A stretch of DNA of 64,000 nt, taken from assembly GCA_001709035.1 (NCBI GenBank), contig LVKA01000008.1, positions 930,001-994,000 of the forward strand, read 5' to 3'. The notes beneath the pieces were generated by a model. It saw only the letters and a program-made list of their open reading frames with translations. It ran no database searches and was not told the origin of the DNA. Both the position numbers and the translations under genes were made by a program. Position 1 is the first letter of the stretch. Each line of letters begins with the position of its first letter. Below, piece by piece: positions 17,374 to 26,667 of this stretch. The DNA comes from Candidatus Thiodiazotropha endoloripes. Lineage in GTDB: Bacteria > Pseudomonadota > Gammaproteobacteria > Chromatiales > Chromatiaceae.

Positions 17374-18834
17374 TTACTGCTCTTTTTTGACCAGATCGCG
17401 AAGTTTTTGCAACCGGGATTCGATCCTGGAAGTCTGATAGAAATCGGTCTGTTCCGCCTCTTTCAACGCAATCTCCAGTTGGCGGATGGCCGGGTGAAAC
17501 TCTCCTCTGGCCACATAGGACTCAGCCAGCATGCGGTGGGATTCAGCTTTCCGGCCGGCCTTTTGCTCAATCTTGCTGAGTAAGCGATAGAGTCTCGGAT
17601 CCCTGTCGTGGAGCGTTAGGGTCTGCTGGGCCACCGATTTGGCCTCTGCAAGGCGCTTGCTATCCGTCAGATCCTCAATGTATGCGATTGAGATCGGATA
17701 GCTTTCAGGCATCAGTTGATAGTAGGTCTCAAGTGTTTTCAGCGCTTTTTCCGCTTCATCCTGTTGCTTGGCGATGTCAGCAGACAGCAACACATACTGC
17801 GGCTGCTGCGGTGCGTTTTTTAGCAGTTTATCAATCGCCTCTTCCGCTTTCTCATACTGATGGTCGGCCTTCAGCGCCAATGCGTAGCCGTACTGATGCG
17901 CCTCCTTGTTCAGATGGCGACCTTCCTCAAGTCCGGTCGCAAAATGCTTCACTGCGGCTTTAGGATCCTTGAAGGACCTGACTCGAAGTGTTTCACGGGT
18001 GAGAAAGTAGCTCAAATCCCCGGGGTACTGTTTATAGGGGTAGGTCTCCGCTCTTCCGAGGGCGTCAGCAATGCGATTGGTGGTAACCGGGTGCGTGCGT
18101 AGAATCTCCGGGATCCCCGAATCATAAAGGCGGCTGGCATGGGTCAGTCGCTCGAAAAATACCGGCATGGCGCGGGGATCGAAGTTGGATTTGGCCAGTA
18201 TCTTGATACCCACCGTATCAGCCTCTTCTTCATTGCTTCGGGTGAAGTTGATCTGCTCCTGTACGGCACTGGCCTGAACCCCGGTGGCCAGAGCAATCCC
18301 GGCATCCGGTGACGTGGCGGCGCCGACCAGGATGGAGGCGAGTAGCAGAGCGGCTGTCTTTCCACTCATCTGATTTGCCGCATCAAAGGCCCGCAACAGA
18401 TGCTTTTGAGTGACATGAGCGATTTCGTGAGCGATCACCGAGGCCAGCTCACTCTCGCTCTGGGTGGCGAGAATCAGTCCACTGTAGATACCGATATGAC
18501 CGCCGGGACCGGCAAAAGCATTGACTTCAGGGAGCTCGATGACAAAAAAGTTAAATTCCTGACCGATGGCTTCACTCTGCTTGAGCAGTTTCTCACCCAG
18601 GTTTTGAATGTATTCCGCAATCAGTGGATCATCCATTACCGGGCTTGTTTTTCTGACGCTCTGCATGAATTCACGGCCAAGCCTGATCTCATCCGCGGGT
18701 GTCAGGTATTGGTCTGATGGGGAACCCAGTTCAGGTAGTTTGATGCTCTCTTCTTCTGTGTCAGCACTGGCTGTGGGAAGTATCAATGCCAGCAGGAGGA
18801 GCGTGATTCGGAGTTTCAGTGGTGTTCTTGCCAT
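17374..18834 (-). CDS. bepA: Periplasmic M48 metalloprotease with TPR repeats (BepA/YfgC family)
   Basis: This 486-residue protein has a signal peptide (MARTPLKLRITLLLLALIL, cleavage near SADT), an M48 zinc protease domain with HEIAH at about residues 136-140, and a further zinc ligand in NEEEADTVG. Four or so TPR units fill the C-terminal half. BepA degrades or chaperones misassembled outer-membrane proteins such as LptD and BamA. Length and layout match the family. It is transcribed alone on the reverse strand. Confidence 0.93.
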   Translation of the reverse strand: MARTPLKLRITLLLLALILPTASADTEEESIKLPELGSPSDQYLTPADEIRLGREFMQSVRKTSPVMDDPLIAEYIQNLGEKLLKQSEAIGQEFNFFVIELPEVNAFAGPGGHIGIYSGLILATQSESELASVIAHEIAHVTQKHLLRAFDAANQMSGKTAALLLASILVGAATSPDAGIALATGVQASAVQEQINFTRSNEEEADTVGIKILAKSNFDPRAMPVFFERLTHASRLYDSGIPEILRTHPVTTNRIADALGRAETYPYKQYPGDLSYFLTRETLRVRSFKDPKAAVKHFATGLEEGRHLNKEAHQYGYALALKADHQYEKAEEAIDKLLKNAPQQPQYVLLSADIAKQQDEAEKALKTLETYYQLMPESYPISIAYIEDLTDSKRLAEAKSVAQQTLTLHDRDPRLYRLLSKIEQKAGRKAESHRMLAESYVARGEFHPAIRQLEIALKEAEQTDFYQTSRIESRLQKLRDLVKKEQ

Positions 18835-19237
18835 GCCAATAACTGATACCTGTGAATGCAGAATAGTTCCTCAATCAGAACGCATATGGGGAGTGCCCCT
18901 GATTGGGGCACGCCCATTGTAAAGGGTTAATTAGTCGATGCCATCTTAGCGCCATATCTGTACTGGTGATAGTCGGCCATGGATTGCTGGACGGTTGAAT
19001 CCAACCTATTAAGGCTTCTGGTTAATACGTTATGGGTGGATTGAGTTATTGGTCTCTTTTGGTGCTTTACGGGTGATTGTTCGGTTTTACCTAACACTCA
19101 ATAAATCTTTAAGAATGAAGAGGTTGTCTTTTCAAATAATTGCTTTAATCTAGCGCCCCACGACCAACCGGCCGGCCGTGAATCGTGTGGATCTTGATCC
19201 TGACCGGTTTACATTGGCTTTCAATTAACGGAGTTCC
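18835..19237. other. Divergent intergenic region between bepA and the haem protein
   Basis: The region should contain promoters for both neighbours. No gene, strong hairpin or copy of the dispersed repeat was seen. Confidence 0.4.
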
Positions 19238-19807
19238 ATGATGAAGAAGAGCGTAGTTTTATTTCTTGCATCCATTTGCCTGAGTGGAGGCGTTCAGGCA
19301 GATCAGGCCATGCAGGCCAATATCAAAGAGGGTAAAGGGGTGATCAAAGCCTATTTCGGTGACCTGAAAGGTGAACTGCAAAAGGGTATGAAAGAGAATG
19401 GTCCGGTATCAACCATTTCAACCTGTAATACCGTTGCCCCCAGTCTCACTGAAGCCCATTCTCAGATGAGTGGTTGGAGTGTGGGTCGGACCAGTCTTAA
19501 GGTGCGGAATCCTGAAAATCGTGCCGATGCCTGGGAAACCGCCGTACTGAACGAGTTTGAAAGCCGTAAGATCGACGGTGAAGATCCCATGAAGATGATC
19601 AAGGCGGAAGTGGTTGAAGAAAACGGCCGTAAAGTATTCCGTATGATGAAGGCCATTCCGACCGCTGAAGTCTGCACCAAGTGTCATGGTGCTGAACTTG
19701 CCGAGCCGGTCAGTGCAAAACTCAATGAGCTCTATCCCGCTGATGAGGCGCGTGGTTACAAGCCTGGTGATCTACGTGGCGCCTTCACACTGAAGAAAGC
19801 ACTGTAA
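19238..19807 (+). CDS. Periplasmic DUF3365 (Tll0287-like) c-type haem protein
   Basis: This 189-residue protein has a signal peptide (cleavage near VQADQ), a DUF3365/Tll0287-like domain and one c-type haem motif CTKCH at about residues 146-150. The conserved tail RGYKPGDLRGAFTL is typical of the family. Such domains occur alone or as sensors in histidine kinases and are thought to bind haem for redox or gas sensing. Here it is a free periplasmic protein without a kinase beside it. The ATG at 19238 and the one at 19241 are both usable, with GGAG upstream. Confidence 0.87.
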   Translation: MMKKSVVLFLASICLSGGVQADQAMQANIKEGKGVIKAYFGDLKGELQKGMKENGPVSTISTCNTVAPSLTEAHSQMSGWSVGRTSLKVRNPENRADAWETAVLNEFESRKIDGEDPMKMIKAEVVEENGRKVFRMMKAIPTAEVCTKCHGAELAEPVSAKLNELYPADEARGYKPGDLRGAFTLKKAL

Positions 19808-19858
19808 TCAAATACCGAGATTGCCCCGGGTTCGCTGCACGACACTGTTCTGCAGACA

Positions 19859-21091
19859 TCAGTTGAGTTGGATGCGTTGACCCCAGGGGGTCTTCTGCTT
19901 GCCTTTGACCAGCCAGATGACTGGGTAGTAGGGTGCATGGGGGGGGAAAGCCCCCTCCGCATCGGTAAAATAGACCACCAGATCCGGGCTCAAGTCCTGC
20001 TCCGCGATCCACTCGAAAACTGGTTTGAAACTGGTGCCACCACCCCCGGTGATTTTTTCAGGCAGGTCGAATTCCTCCCAGGACTCGTAGATCCAGGGAG
20101 CCTCTTCGGCAATGACCGAATCACAGGCGAGCAGGGTGACTCGGGCCCGCATCTGGCCTTTGAGTGCATTGACCTCGGCCAGAAACTCCCCCATCTCCTC
20201 ATCCTGTATCGAGCCGCTTGTATCCAGGGCGACCACCAGTTCCAACTGATTGCTGCGCAGACTCGGTAGTATGAATTCTCCCTCTCTACGTGAGGGTCTT
20301 TGATAACTGAAGTCATCCCTTGCCAGAGCGGTCATATACCTCGCCAACAGTAGTCGCCAGGGAAGCTGGGGTTGCAGCAGATGGTCGACCATTCGGGCGA
20401 TTGCACCATCCAGTTTGCCCGCCTGCATCGCCTGTTGGGCTGCCCCGGCCATTCGTTGCTGCCACTGGATATTCAGGGTCTCAGCCTCATCCGGAGACAG
20501 GGGAGGTGGTTGTGAGGCAGCGTTGCCTGAACCGCTCTGGGGATTGTCAGGCTCATCACCCTCTTGCTCGCTATTCTTCTGCTGCTGGCTGTTGGCGATA
20601 TCCTTTTCCGACTTACCGCTGCCGGAGCTCTTGGTGTTGTCCTGGTCATAGACATGATTGTCCAACGGTTGGTCGTCGTTATTCTCATCCAGACAGGGGT
20701 AGATCTCTTCAGCAGTCATGCCGCTGAATTGGGGTAGCATCAATGATCCCGGTGGTGGCTTCAGCCCATCTTCGGTGAGCAGGGGATTGATCGCATAGTC
20801 ACAGGCCATATCCCAATGCAGCTTGGTTCGATGCTGTCGTCGGGCGAAATGGGAGAGGGCGCAGTGCAGGGCCTCATGGGCCAGCATGAACTGGGTTTCA
20901 TCGAGGGTGAGCTGATCGATGTATGTGGGGTTGTAATAGAAGGATTTGGCGTCAGTGGCTGTGGTCGGACACCAGTCTGGATTGGCTTCCTGCATGGGAA
21001 GCCGCATCACCAGTGCGCCGAGGAAGGGCTTATCAAGAATCAGCTTGGTTCGTGCGGCGGCCAGTTTGGTCTCGATCTCATCTTGATCCAT
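19859..21091 (-). CDS. VWA-like putative metallopeptidase (DUF2201 family)
   Basis: This 410-residue protein has an N-terminal DUF2201-type region with a HEALH zinc-protease-like motif (about residues 92-96) and YNPTYIDQLT before it. A low-complexity Ser/Gln/Asp/Pro segment lies at about 150-200. A C-terminal VWA-like domain follows with DTSGS (MIDAS) and VVYFTDAEG. It lies about 40 bases downstream of a MoxR ATPase gene. MoxR AAA+ proteins commonly remodel clients with VWA partners, so these probably form one chaperone or activation machine. The client is unknown. Confidence 0.85.
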   Translation of the reverse strand: MDQDEIETKLAAARTKLILDKPFLGALVMRLPMQEANPDWCPTTATDAKSFYYNPTYIDQLTLDETQFMLAHEALHCALSHFARRQHRTKLHWDMACDYAINPLLTEDGLKPPPGSLMLPQFSGMTAEEIYPCLDENNDDQPLDNHVYDQDNTKSSGSGKSEKDIANSQQQKNSEQEGDEPDNPQSGSGNAASQPPPLSPDEAETLNIQWQQRMAGAAQQAMQAGKLDGAIARMVDHLLQPQLPWRLLLARYMTALARDDFSYQRPSRREGEFILPSLRSNQLELVVALDTSGSIQDEEMGEFLAEVNALKGQMRARVTLLACDSVIAEEAPWIYESWEEFDLPEKITGGGGTSFKPVFEWIAEQDLSPDLVVYFTDAEGAFPPHAPYYPVIWLVKGKQKTPWGQRIQLN

Positions 21092-21101
21092 CAGTACTCC
21101 T

Positions 21102-21114
21102 GGTTAACAGGCCC
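21102..21114. repeat. Half copy of the dispersed hairpin repeat
   Basis: GGTTAACAGGCCC keeps only the right part of the repeat. It lies in the short spacer between the MoxR and VWA/DUF2201 genes. Confidence 0.45.
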
Positions 21115-21130
21115 GGTCGCAGCGGGTTTC

Positions 21131-22174
21131 TCACTCATACAGCATCACGTCGGATACCGCCTGCGCCCAATCATTGAACTGTGGAACGCTGAACAGGGTT
21201 TCACCGATCGCCCGGTGCATGTCGGAAACCAGCATCACGCCCATCTCCCGTTGTGGGAAGCGGCCGGCATATTCGAGTATGCGCCCATGCACCTCAACTC
21301 CGTCACCCGACTCATTCGCCCGGATTGCACGCCCCACCAGCGCGGAGGCAACCGCATACTGCAGATCGATCTCATTTGGCATCGAGACCTCTTCACCGCG
21401 TAATATCGCATCCAGATCGGGCATCTTGTCCAGGCTGCTGACGAAGGCATGTAGCTCCACCCCGGCGGCCGGTCCAACACAGGCTTGCAGGGCACCTTGA
21501 AGCAGCTGAGGGTGGTCGAAGAATTTCTGCAGCGCCCGATGGGCAAACTCCCAGGAGCGAGGCGAGGGGAAGGCCACCGGGTTATGCGCCGGATCAAAAT
21601 CAAACAGCAGTTCAGGACGGAAACGCAGAAAGGCGATGATCCGTTCATCGATTTGATTACGGTAGGCCCAGGCGACCCAGTCATCCAGATTGGTCTCTAC
21701 CTCAAAATGGGAGAAGCGGTTGGCCAGAGGTGCCGGCATGCTGTAGGTAACCCCCCGGTCACCCTGACGGTTGCCTGCGGCAAAGATGGCCCAGCCTTCA
21801 GGTACCTGATATTCGCCCAGACGCCGATCCAGTATCAGCTGGTAGGCTGCGGCTGAAACCGTGGGTGGGGCGGAAGTGATCTCATCGAGAAACAGGATGC
21901 CCTGGCTGCCATGGCGCTGCTCATCGGGCAAAAGAGAGGGAATCGCCCAATCGACGCTGCCGTTGGAGCGGAAGGGTATTCCGCGCAGATCACTGGGCTC
22001 CATCTGGGAGAGTCGGATGTCGATCACCGGGGCCTGATGCTGCTGCGCGACCTCCCGAACCATGTCCGATTTACCCACGCCGGGTGGACCCCAGAGCATC
22101 ACCGGGGTGTGGTGACCGGCACGGGTACTGATGAACTCTTGCTCAAGTATGGTGAGTAGCTGGATGGGACGCAT
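21131..22174 (-). CDS. MoxR-family AAA+ ATPase
   Basis: This 347-residue ATPase has Walker A GPPGVGKSD at about residues 29-37, Walker B ILFLDEITSAPP, sensor 1 IFAAGNRQGD and an arginine-finger region. MoxR proteins act as chaperones that activate or assemble complexes together with VWA proteins. It sits between an unknown gene (9 bases upstream) and the DUF2201/VWA gene, all on the reverse strand. It is distinct from cbbQ further on in this window, so the segment has two separate MoxR/VWA systems. Confidence 0.92.
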   Translation of the reverse strand: MRPIQLLTILEQEFISTRAGHHTPVMLWGPPGVGKSDMVREVAQQHQAPVIDIRLSQMEPSDLRGIPFRSNGSVDWAIPSLLPDEQRHGSQGILFLDEITSAPPTVSAAAYQLILDRRLGEYQVPEGWAIFAAGNRQGDRGVTYSMPAPLANRFSHFEVETNLDDWVAWAYRNQIDERIIAFLRFRPELLFDFDPAHNPVAFPSPRSWEFAHRALQKFFDHPQLLQGALQACVGPAAGVELHAFVSSLDKMPDLDAILRGEEVSMPNEIDLQYAVASALVGRAIRANESGDGVEVHGRILEYAGRFPQREMGVMLVSDMHRAIGETLFSVPQFNDWAQAVSDVMLYE

Positions 22175-22183
22175 AGGTACTTC

Positions 22184-22747
22184 CTAATCGAAGAGGTTTC
22201 TGATCGCACGGGAGAGCTGTTTATAGACCTCCGGCCCATCCACATCCATGACCTGATCGATCACCCAGCGGTTATCGTGTTCATCGCCCGCCATTACCTG
22301 TTGTATCTCAAAACCCAGATGGCGCAGGAAAGGGTAGCTGGGTCCCTGATCGCTGAAGTTGAACTCGGCATACTCGGCAGATCGCTCATTGTAGAGGGCG
22401 ATCAGATGGTTGGCATGGTCACCGGAACCGATTATCTCGTTCGCGTTGTCCCGATAGTGGTCGGCCAGCTTCATCACCAGGGCTGTAATGGTCGCGACCC
22501 GGTTTTCATCGTCTCCCATCTGGTGGATCAGGCGGTCAGCGATCTGTACCTCGTAGATCAGATACTCGGCAATCACCGCCAGGCGCTGTTCATCATTGTG
22601 ATAAACAAAGTTCTCTCCATGCAGGGTGATCGCCTTATCCAGTGCAATACGCCAGGCAATAAATGCGATGGCGCCACCAATCTCATCAGCAGAACGTGCG
22701 GCATCCTCATCGTGCCATTGACTCTTGATTCTGATTGCCAAGTTCAA
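22184..22747 (-). CDS. Unknown protein of the MoxR/VWA operon
   Basis: This 187-residue, mostly helical, acidic protein (starting MNLAIRIKSQWHDEDAARSADE) has no signal peptide or membrane segment. I do not recognise a domain. It is the first gene of a tight operon with the MoxR ATPase and the DUF2201/VWA protein, with a 9-base gap to the ATPase. It is therefore a candidate client or adaptor of that ATPase. The start follows GGAGAATTTG, a reasonable ribosome-binding site. Confidence 0.7.
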   Translation of the reverse strand: MNLAIRIKSQWHDEDAARSADEIGGAIAFIAWRIALDKAITLHGENFVYHNDEQRLAVIAEYLIYEVQIADRLIHQMGDDENRVATITALVMKLADHYRDNANEIIGSGDHANHLIALYNERSAEYAEFNFSDQGPSYPFLRHLGFEIQQVMAGDEHDNRWVIDQVMDVDGPEVYKQLSRAIRNLFD

Positions 22748-22945
22748 ATTCTCCTATTGATCTCTATCGGTCCGGTGTTTACCGGAGTCGGCAGTCAAGT
22801 TGCGGGTCTGAGGGGAGGCGTCATCGGATCGTAATGTTACTTGTACTGCTTTGTAATAACCCAGTATTTTACTCGGATTAAGCTGAATTTCAATGCCTGT
22901 TGAGCATATACACTCAAAACGCCTTATCTGCCTGCTTTTGAGCGG

Positions 22946-23494
22946 CTACCGGCGGCTGCTCTTATCCGGATTACGCAGTAAAACATAGGCTGCACCCGTT
23001 CCGCCATCCCGACGGGGTGCCGAAGTGAAGGCCAGGACATCGTCTCTTTGGCGCAGCCAGATGTTGAGTTTATGCTTGAGAATGGGCTGCCTGCCTTCCG
23101 AGCCATAACCCTTGCCGTGTATGATCCGGACACAACGAATCCGTCGCTCCTGACACTGTTTTAGAAAACCATCCAGATCAGCCCTGGCATAACGAACCGT
23201 CAAGCCATGCAGGTCCAGTTCACCGCCAATCTCCAGATATCCCCGCTGCAGGTCGTGCATCAGGCGGTTTTGAACGCCGGGTCTGGCAAAATAGAGTACC
23301 TCACCGGTTTCGATCTCGTGATCCGAATAGTGGTCTTGTGAGGACTCCTCCTCATCCCCAATCGGTAGATTCAGTGGTCTGGGAGTCAGACGGCGGCGAT
23401 AGGGCTCCGCTCGTGACTCATTGAGTGGCACAGCATCCCCGAGTTGCTCGTGGAAGAGTGCTTCGTCATCGGATTTGTCTCGCTTTTTGCTCAT
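22946..23494 (-). CDS. Smr-domain endonuclease-like protein
   Basis: This 182-residue protein has a disordered basic N-terminus and a C-terminal Smr domain with ELDLHGLTV and the conserved IIHGKGYGS motif (HGxG). The length is like E. coli SmrA/SmrB. SmrB cleaves mRNA at collided ribosomes, whereas the roles of other stand-alone Smr proteins are less clear. It is divergent from surE, a common neighbour in gammaproteobacteria. SmrA and SmrB cannot be told apart with certainty here. Confidence 0.88.
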   Translation of the reverse strand: MSKKRDKSDDEALFHEQLGDAVPLNESRAEPYRRRLTPRPLNLPIGDEEESSQDHYSDHEIETGEVLYFARPGVQNRLMHDLQRGYLEIGGELDLHGLTVRYARADLDGFLKQCQERRIRCVRIIHGKGYGSEGRQPILKHKLNIWLRQRDDVLAFTSAPRRDGGTGAAYVLLRNPDKSSRR

Positions 23495-23525
23495 CTTCAG
23501 GCTGAGGGTTCTGTGTCTCGTTATT

Positions 23526-23541
23526 TAATGTTAACAGGCCC
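23526..23541. repeat. Half copy of the dispersed hairpin repeat
   Basis: TAATGTTAACAGGCCC keeps the end of the loop and the right arm of the repeat. It lies between the Smr gene and surE. Confidence 0.45.
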
Positions 23542-23635
23542 CGTGAGCGGTTGAGAAGAATCTCGATCCCGCGCTTCACCCGCTGGGGATTTGGAGGGTG
23601 AGACTGATCACTATTTACAGTATATTGTGCCCCCT

Positions 23636-24379
23636 ATGAACATCCTTCTGAGTAATGATGACGGCTATCAGGCCACTGGGCTGATGATGCTGGCCGAGCA
23701 GCTGTCTGAAGTCGGCAAGATTGTGGTTGTGGCCCCTGACCAGGACCGCAGTGGCGCCAGTAACTCCCTGACTCTGGTCAATCCGTTGCGCGCCCGGACC
23801 ATGGAGAATGGCTTCATTCGGGTGGATGGCACACCGACGGATTGTGTCCATCTGGCGATCACCGGATTACTCGAGCAGGAGCCGGACCTGGTGGTTTCCG
23901 GTATCAATGCCGGGCCGAATATGGGGGATGACGTGCTCTACTCGGGTACGGTTGCTGCGGCTACCGAGGGCCGCTTTCTTGGTCTGCCTGCGGTCGCCAT
24001 CTCCATGAACTCCCATAATCCTCAACATTTCGAGACGGGTGCTCAGGTTGCTGAGATTCTGGTCCGAAGATTGGTCGAAGCGCCGCTGAGTGAGAGTGTC
24101 ATTCTGAATGTGAATGTGCCGGATATTCCCTATTCGGAGCTGCAGGGTATCGTCTCCACCCGACTCGGGCATCGGCATAAAGCGGAGCCGGTAGTCAAAA
24201 GCCATGATCCAAGGGGCAAAACCATCTATTGGGTAGGCCCAGCCGGGGCTGAGCAGGATGCGGGACCCGGCACGGATTTTCATGCCGTCAGGCAGGGATA
24301 TGTCTCGGTGACACCCTTGCATGTGGATCTGACCCGCCACAGTGCGCTACCGATCCTTGATGAGTGGCTGAAACAATGA
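23636..24379 (+). CDS. surE: 5'/3'-nucleotidase SurE
   Basis: This 247-residue metal-dependent nucleotidase dephosphorylates nucleoside monophosphates in the cytoplasm during stationary phase. The metal-binding NDDG is at residues 6-9, and [23 protein letters not shown] is characteristic. The ATG at 23636 ([15 protein letters not shown]) matches the family start, and the open frame from the TTG at 23591 is too long. The stop overlaps the pcm ATG (ATGA), starting the usual surE-pcm-nlpD-rpoS stationary-phase cluster. Confidence 0.97.
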   Translation: MNILLSNDDGYQATGLMMLAEQLSEVGKIVVVAPDQDRSGASNSLTLVNPLRARTMENGFIRVDGTPTDCVHLAITGLLEQEPDLVVSGINAGPNMGDDVLYSGTVAAATEGRFLGLPAVAISMNSHNPQHFETGAQVAEILVRRLVEAPLSESVILNVNVPDIPYSELQGIVSTRLGHRHKAEPVVKSHDPRGKTIYWVGPAGAEQDAGPGTDFHAVRQGYVSVTPLHVDLTRHSALPILDEWLKQ

Positions 24380-25041
24380 TTATCGGTGGCGATCATCAAG
24401 GTATCGGCATGACCTCCCGGCGAACCCGGGAAAGGCTGGTAGAGCGTCTACGCAGTAAGGGAATCCGCAATCTGGCGGTATTGGAGGCGTTACGCAATAC
24501 GCCACGCCATATTTTTGTCGATGAGGCGCTGGCCAGCCGTGCCTATGAGGAGACGGCACTGCCAATCGGCCATGGCCAGACCATTTCACAACCCTATACG
24601 GTGGCGCGGATGACCGAGGCGCTGCTGGAAGGCGGTAGGCCGGAGAGCGTGTTGGAAATCGGTACCGGATCAGGCTATCAGTGTGCCATTCTCGCCCAGC
24701 TGGTGCGACGGGTTCACAGTGTTGAACGAATCTCAGCACTGCTCGATCAGGCGCGGGCAAGATTTCGGGAACTTGGACTGCGCAATATCCGTCTCAAGCA
24801 TAGTGATGGTGGCGTTGGGCTTCCCGAGTATGCTCCCTATGATGGCATACTCGTTACGGCTGCAGCGGAGGCTCTGCCTCAAAGCCTGCTGCAACAATTG
24901 GCTGTGGGTGGATGTTTGATTCTGCCGGTAAAGAGTAATCAGGGACAAGTGATGTTACGTATTACCCGGACCGAAGATGGTTTTCAACAGCAGACCTTGG
25001 AGTCTGCGAATTTCGTACCCTTAGTCGGAGGGATGATTTAG
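24376..25041 (+). CDS. pcm: Protein-L-isoaspartate O-methyltransferase
   Basis: This protein of about 221 residues repairs isoaspartyl damage using S-adenosylmethionine. It shows [19 protein letters not shown], the SAM-binding [11 protein letters not shown], and the C-terminal FVPLVGG. The ATG at 24376 overlaps the surE stop by four bases and is preferred, although the ATG at 24409 ([10 protein letters not shown]) aligns with E. coli Pcm and is also possible. The stop overlaps the following GTG start by one base. Confidence 0.95.
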   Translation: MIIGGDHQGIGMTSRRTRERLVERLRSKGIRNLAVLEALRNTPRHIFVDEALASRAYEETALPIGHGQTISQPYTVARMTEALLEGGRPESVLEIGTGSGYQCAILAQLVRRVHSVERISALLDQARARFRELGLRNIRLKHSDGGVGLPEYAPYDGILVTAAAEALPQSLLQQLAVGGCLILPVKSNQGQVMLRITRTEDGFQQQTLESANFVPLVGGMI

Positions 25042-25616
25042 TGAGACTCTTTTCATCCTTGTATGCCCGTACGATGAAATTGTCCAGACACCCCCATGCG
25101 CCTCGCTATCTCGCCGGACTGAGTTTTGCTGAATCCTCTTTTTTTCCGATTCCTCCCGATGTGATGCTGGCGCCGATGAGTATGGCGGAACCTTCGAGGG
25201 CCTGGTTTTATGCCGGTTTGACCACCGTGGCCTCAGTCGTCGGGGGCATTTTAGGTTATTTTATCGGTCTGTTTGCCTTCGATCTGATCGAACCGCTTCT
25301 CAGGGACTGGGGCTATTGGGAGGGTTATCTCGCCGCTAAGGATTGGTTTAGCCGCTGGGGATTCTGGGCGGTTTTTTTAGCGGGATTTTCGCCGATTCCC
25401 TATAAGATTTTTACCATCACAGCGGGTGTTGTGGCGATGTCCTTCGTCCCTTTTGTTGTCGCTTCGCTGATCGGTCGTGGAGCCAGGTTTTTCCTGGTGG
25501 CTGCATTGATGGCTTGGGGTGGGGCCCGTATGGAAAGGGCATTGCATCGCTATGTGGACCGGTTGGGGTGGATCATGGTGGTAGCATTTGTATTGTTGTT
25601 CATATTTCTGAAATAA
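25041..25616 (+). CDS. yqaA: YqaA/DedA-like inner-membrane protein
   Basis: This 191-residue membrane protein of the SNARE-associated/VTT (DedA-like) family has about four hydrophobic segments and the motif AESSFFPIPPDVML. GFSPIPYKIFTITAGV is also present, and both are typical of YqaA. The family is linked to membrane-potential or lipid-carrier homeostasis, but YqaA itself is not well defined. The GTG start overlaps the last base of the pcm stop. This gene between pcm and nlpD is a common arrangement in sulfur-oxidising gammaproteobacteria. Confidence 0.9.
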   Translation: MRLFSSLYARTMKLSRHPHAPRYLAGLSFAESSFFPIPPDVMLAPMSMAEPSRAWFYAGLTTVASVVGGILGYFIGLFAFDLIEPLLRDWGYWEGYLAAKDWFSRWGFWAVFLAGFSPIPYKIFTITAGVVAMSFVPFVVASLIGRGARFFLVAALMAWGGARMERALHRYVDRLGWIMVVAFVLLFIFLK

Positions 25617-25664
25617 CAGAGGGGTGCTGAGTGTGAGCAGAGCAAATCGGTCCCTGGGTTGCCT

Positions 25665-26570
25665 ATGAGAGAGCACGGCAGCCTGACTGGCCTATCCCTA
25701 TCGCTCCCCGTGATGATGTTCTGTCTGCTGATCGGTATCAGTGCCTGTTCCACCAAAGGCAGTGCGCCGGTTTACAACCGTCCAGTCAGCCCTTCCCAAC
25801 AGGGGGTAACCACCGCTGCGACCAATAAGCCGGTCAGCCCCTCTGCACACAGGTATAAATCCTCCAGGACATACTATCTTGTGCAACCTGGGGATACGCT
25901 CTACTCGATTGCCTGGCGACACTATCTGGAACATGAACTTCTGGCAGCCTGGAATGGCATCAAGGCCCCCAGGTATTCAATCTACCCGGGGCAGCGGCTG
26001 CGCCTGAAACCGCCGGAAGTACGGAAAACCAGGCACAGGCAACCCACTGTTAACACACCCGTGAAAAAGGTAGTAACAAAGGCTCAACCCACAACACCCG
26101 TTGTCAGGCCTGTCGCTAAACCACCGCCTAATCCGACACCGGTTAAATCTGCAGCGGTAAAAAAGCGTGTTGCCACAAATCAGCAAAAGCGCGTTAAGTT
26201 AGCCTGGCGTTGGCCGACCAAAGGAAGAGTGGTGCAGACTTTTTCATCCTCTGATCAGAATCGCAAAGGTGTGCGGATCGGTGGACAGATCGGCCAGCCA
26301 ATCAAGGCCGCTGAGGCTGGTCGCGTGGTCTACGCCGGCGGTGGATTGGTCGGTTATGGCAATCTGGTCATCATCAAGCATGACAAGAATTACCTGAGTG
26401 CCTATGGATACAATCGAAAACTGCTGGTAAAAGAGGGTGATAATCTCGCCAAAGGCGATATAGTGGCGCATATGGGTTCGCCACACAGCGGTGGTCAACC
26501 GGTACTGCATTTTGAGATCAGAAAACAGGGGAAGCCGATTAATCCCCTGCCGCTGTTACCAAGAAAATAG
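25665..26570 (+). CDS. nlpD: NlpD-type lipoprotein, LysM plus degenerate M23 domain
   Basis: This 301-residue lipoprotein has a lipobox (LIGISAC, cysteine at about 24), a LysM peptidoglycan-binding domain (YYLVQPGDTLYSIAW, about 65-110), a basic linker and a C-terminal LytM/M23 domain. Catalytic zinc ligands are missing: the usual HxxxD site reads RKGVRIGG, and the HxH motif is reduced to VLHFEIR. As in E. coli NlpD, it is probably an amidase (AmiC) activator and not an enzyme itself. The ATG at 25665 is chosen over TTG 25659. The rpoS promoter may lie inside this gene, as in enterics. Confidence 0.93.
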   Translation: MREHGSLTGLSLSLPVMMFCLLIGISACSTKGSAPVYNRPVSPSQQGVTTAATNKPVSPSAHRYKSSRTYYLVQPGDTLYSIAWRHYLEHELLAAWNGIKAPRYSIYPGQRLRLKPPEVRKTRHRQPTVNTPVKKVVTKAQPTTPVVRPVAKPPPNPTPVKSAAVKKRVATNQQKRVKLAWRWPTKGRVVQTFSSSDQNRKGVRIGGQIGQPIKAAEAGRVVYAGGGLVGYGNLVIIKHDKNYLSAYGYNRKLLVKEGDNLAKGDIVAHMGSPHSGGQPVLHFEIRKQGKPINPLPLLPRK

Positions 26571-26667
26571 ATAATTACGATAGCTGGACTGGCTTTAGCG
26601 TTCGGATTTGGGAGTGAGATGACAGATCGATAACGCCTAGGCATGGTTCGACCAATGGAGATGAGTG

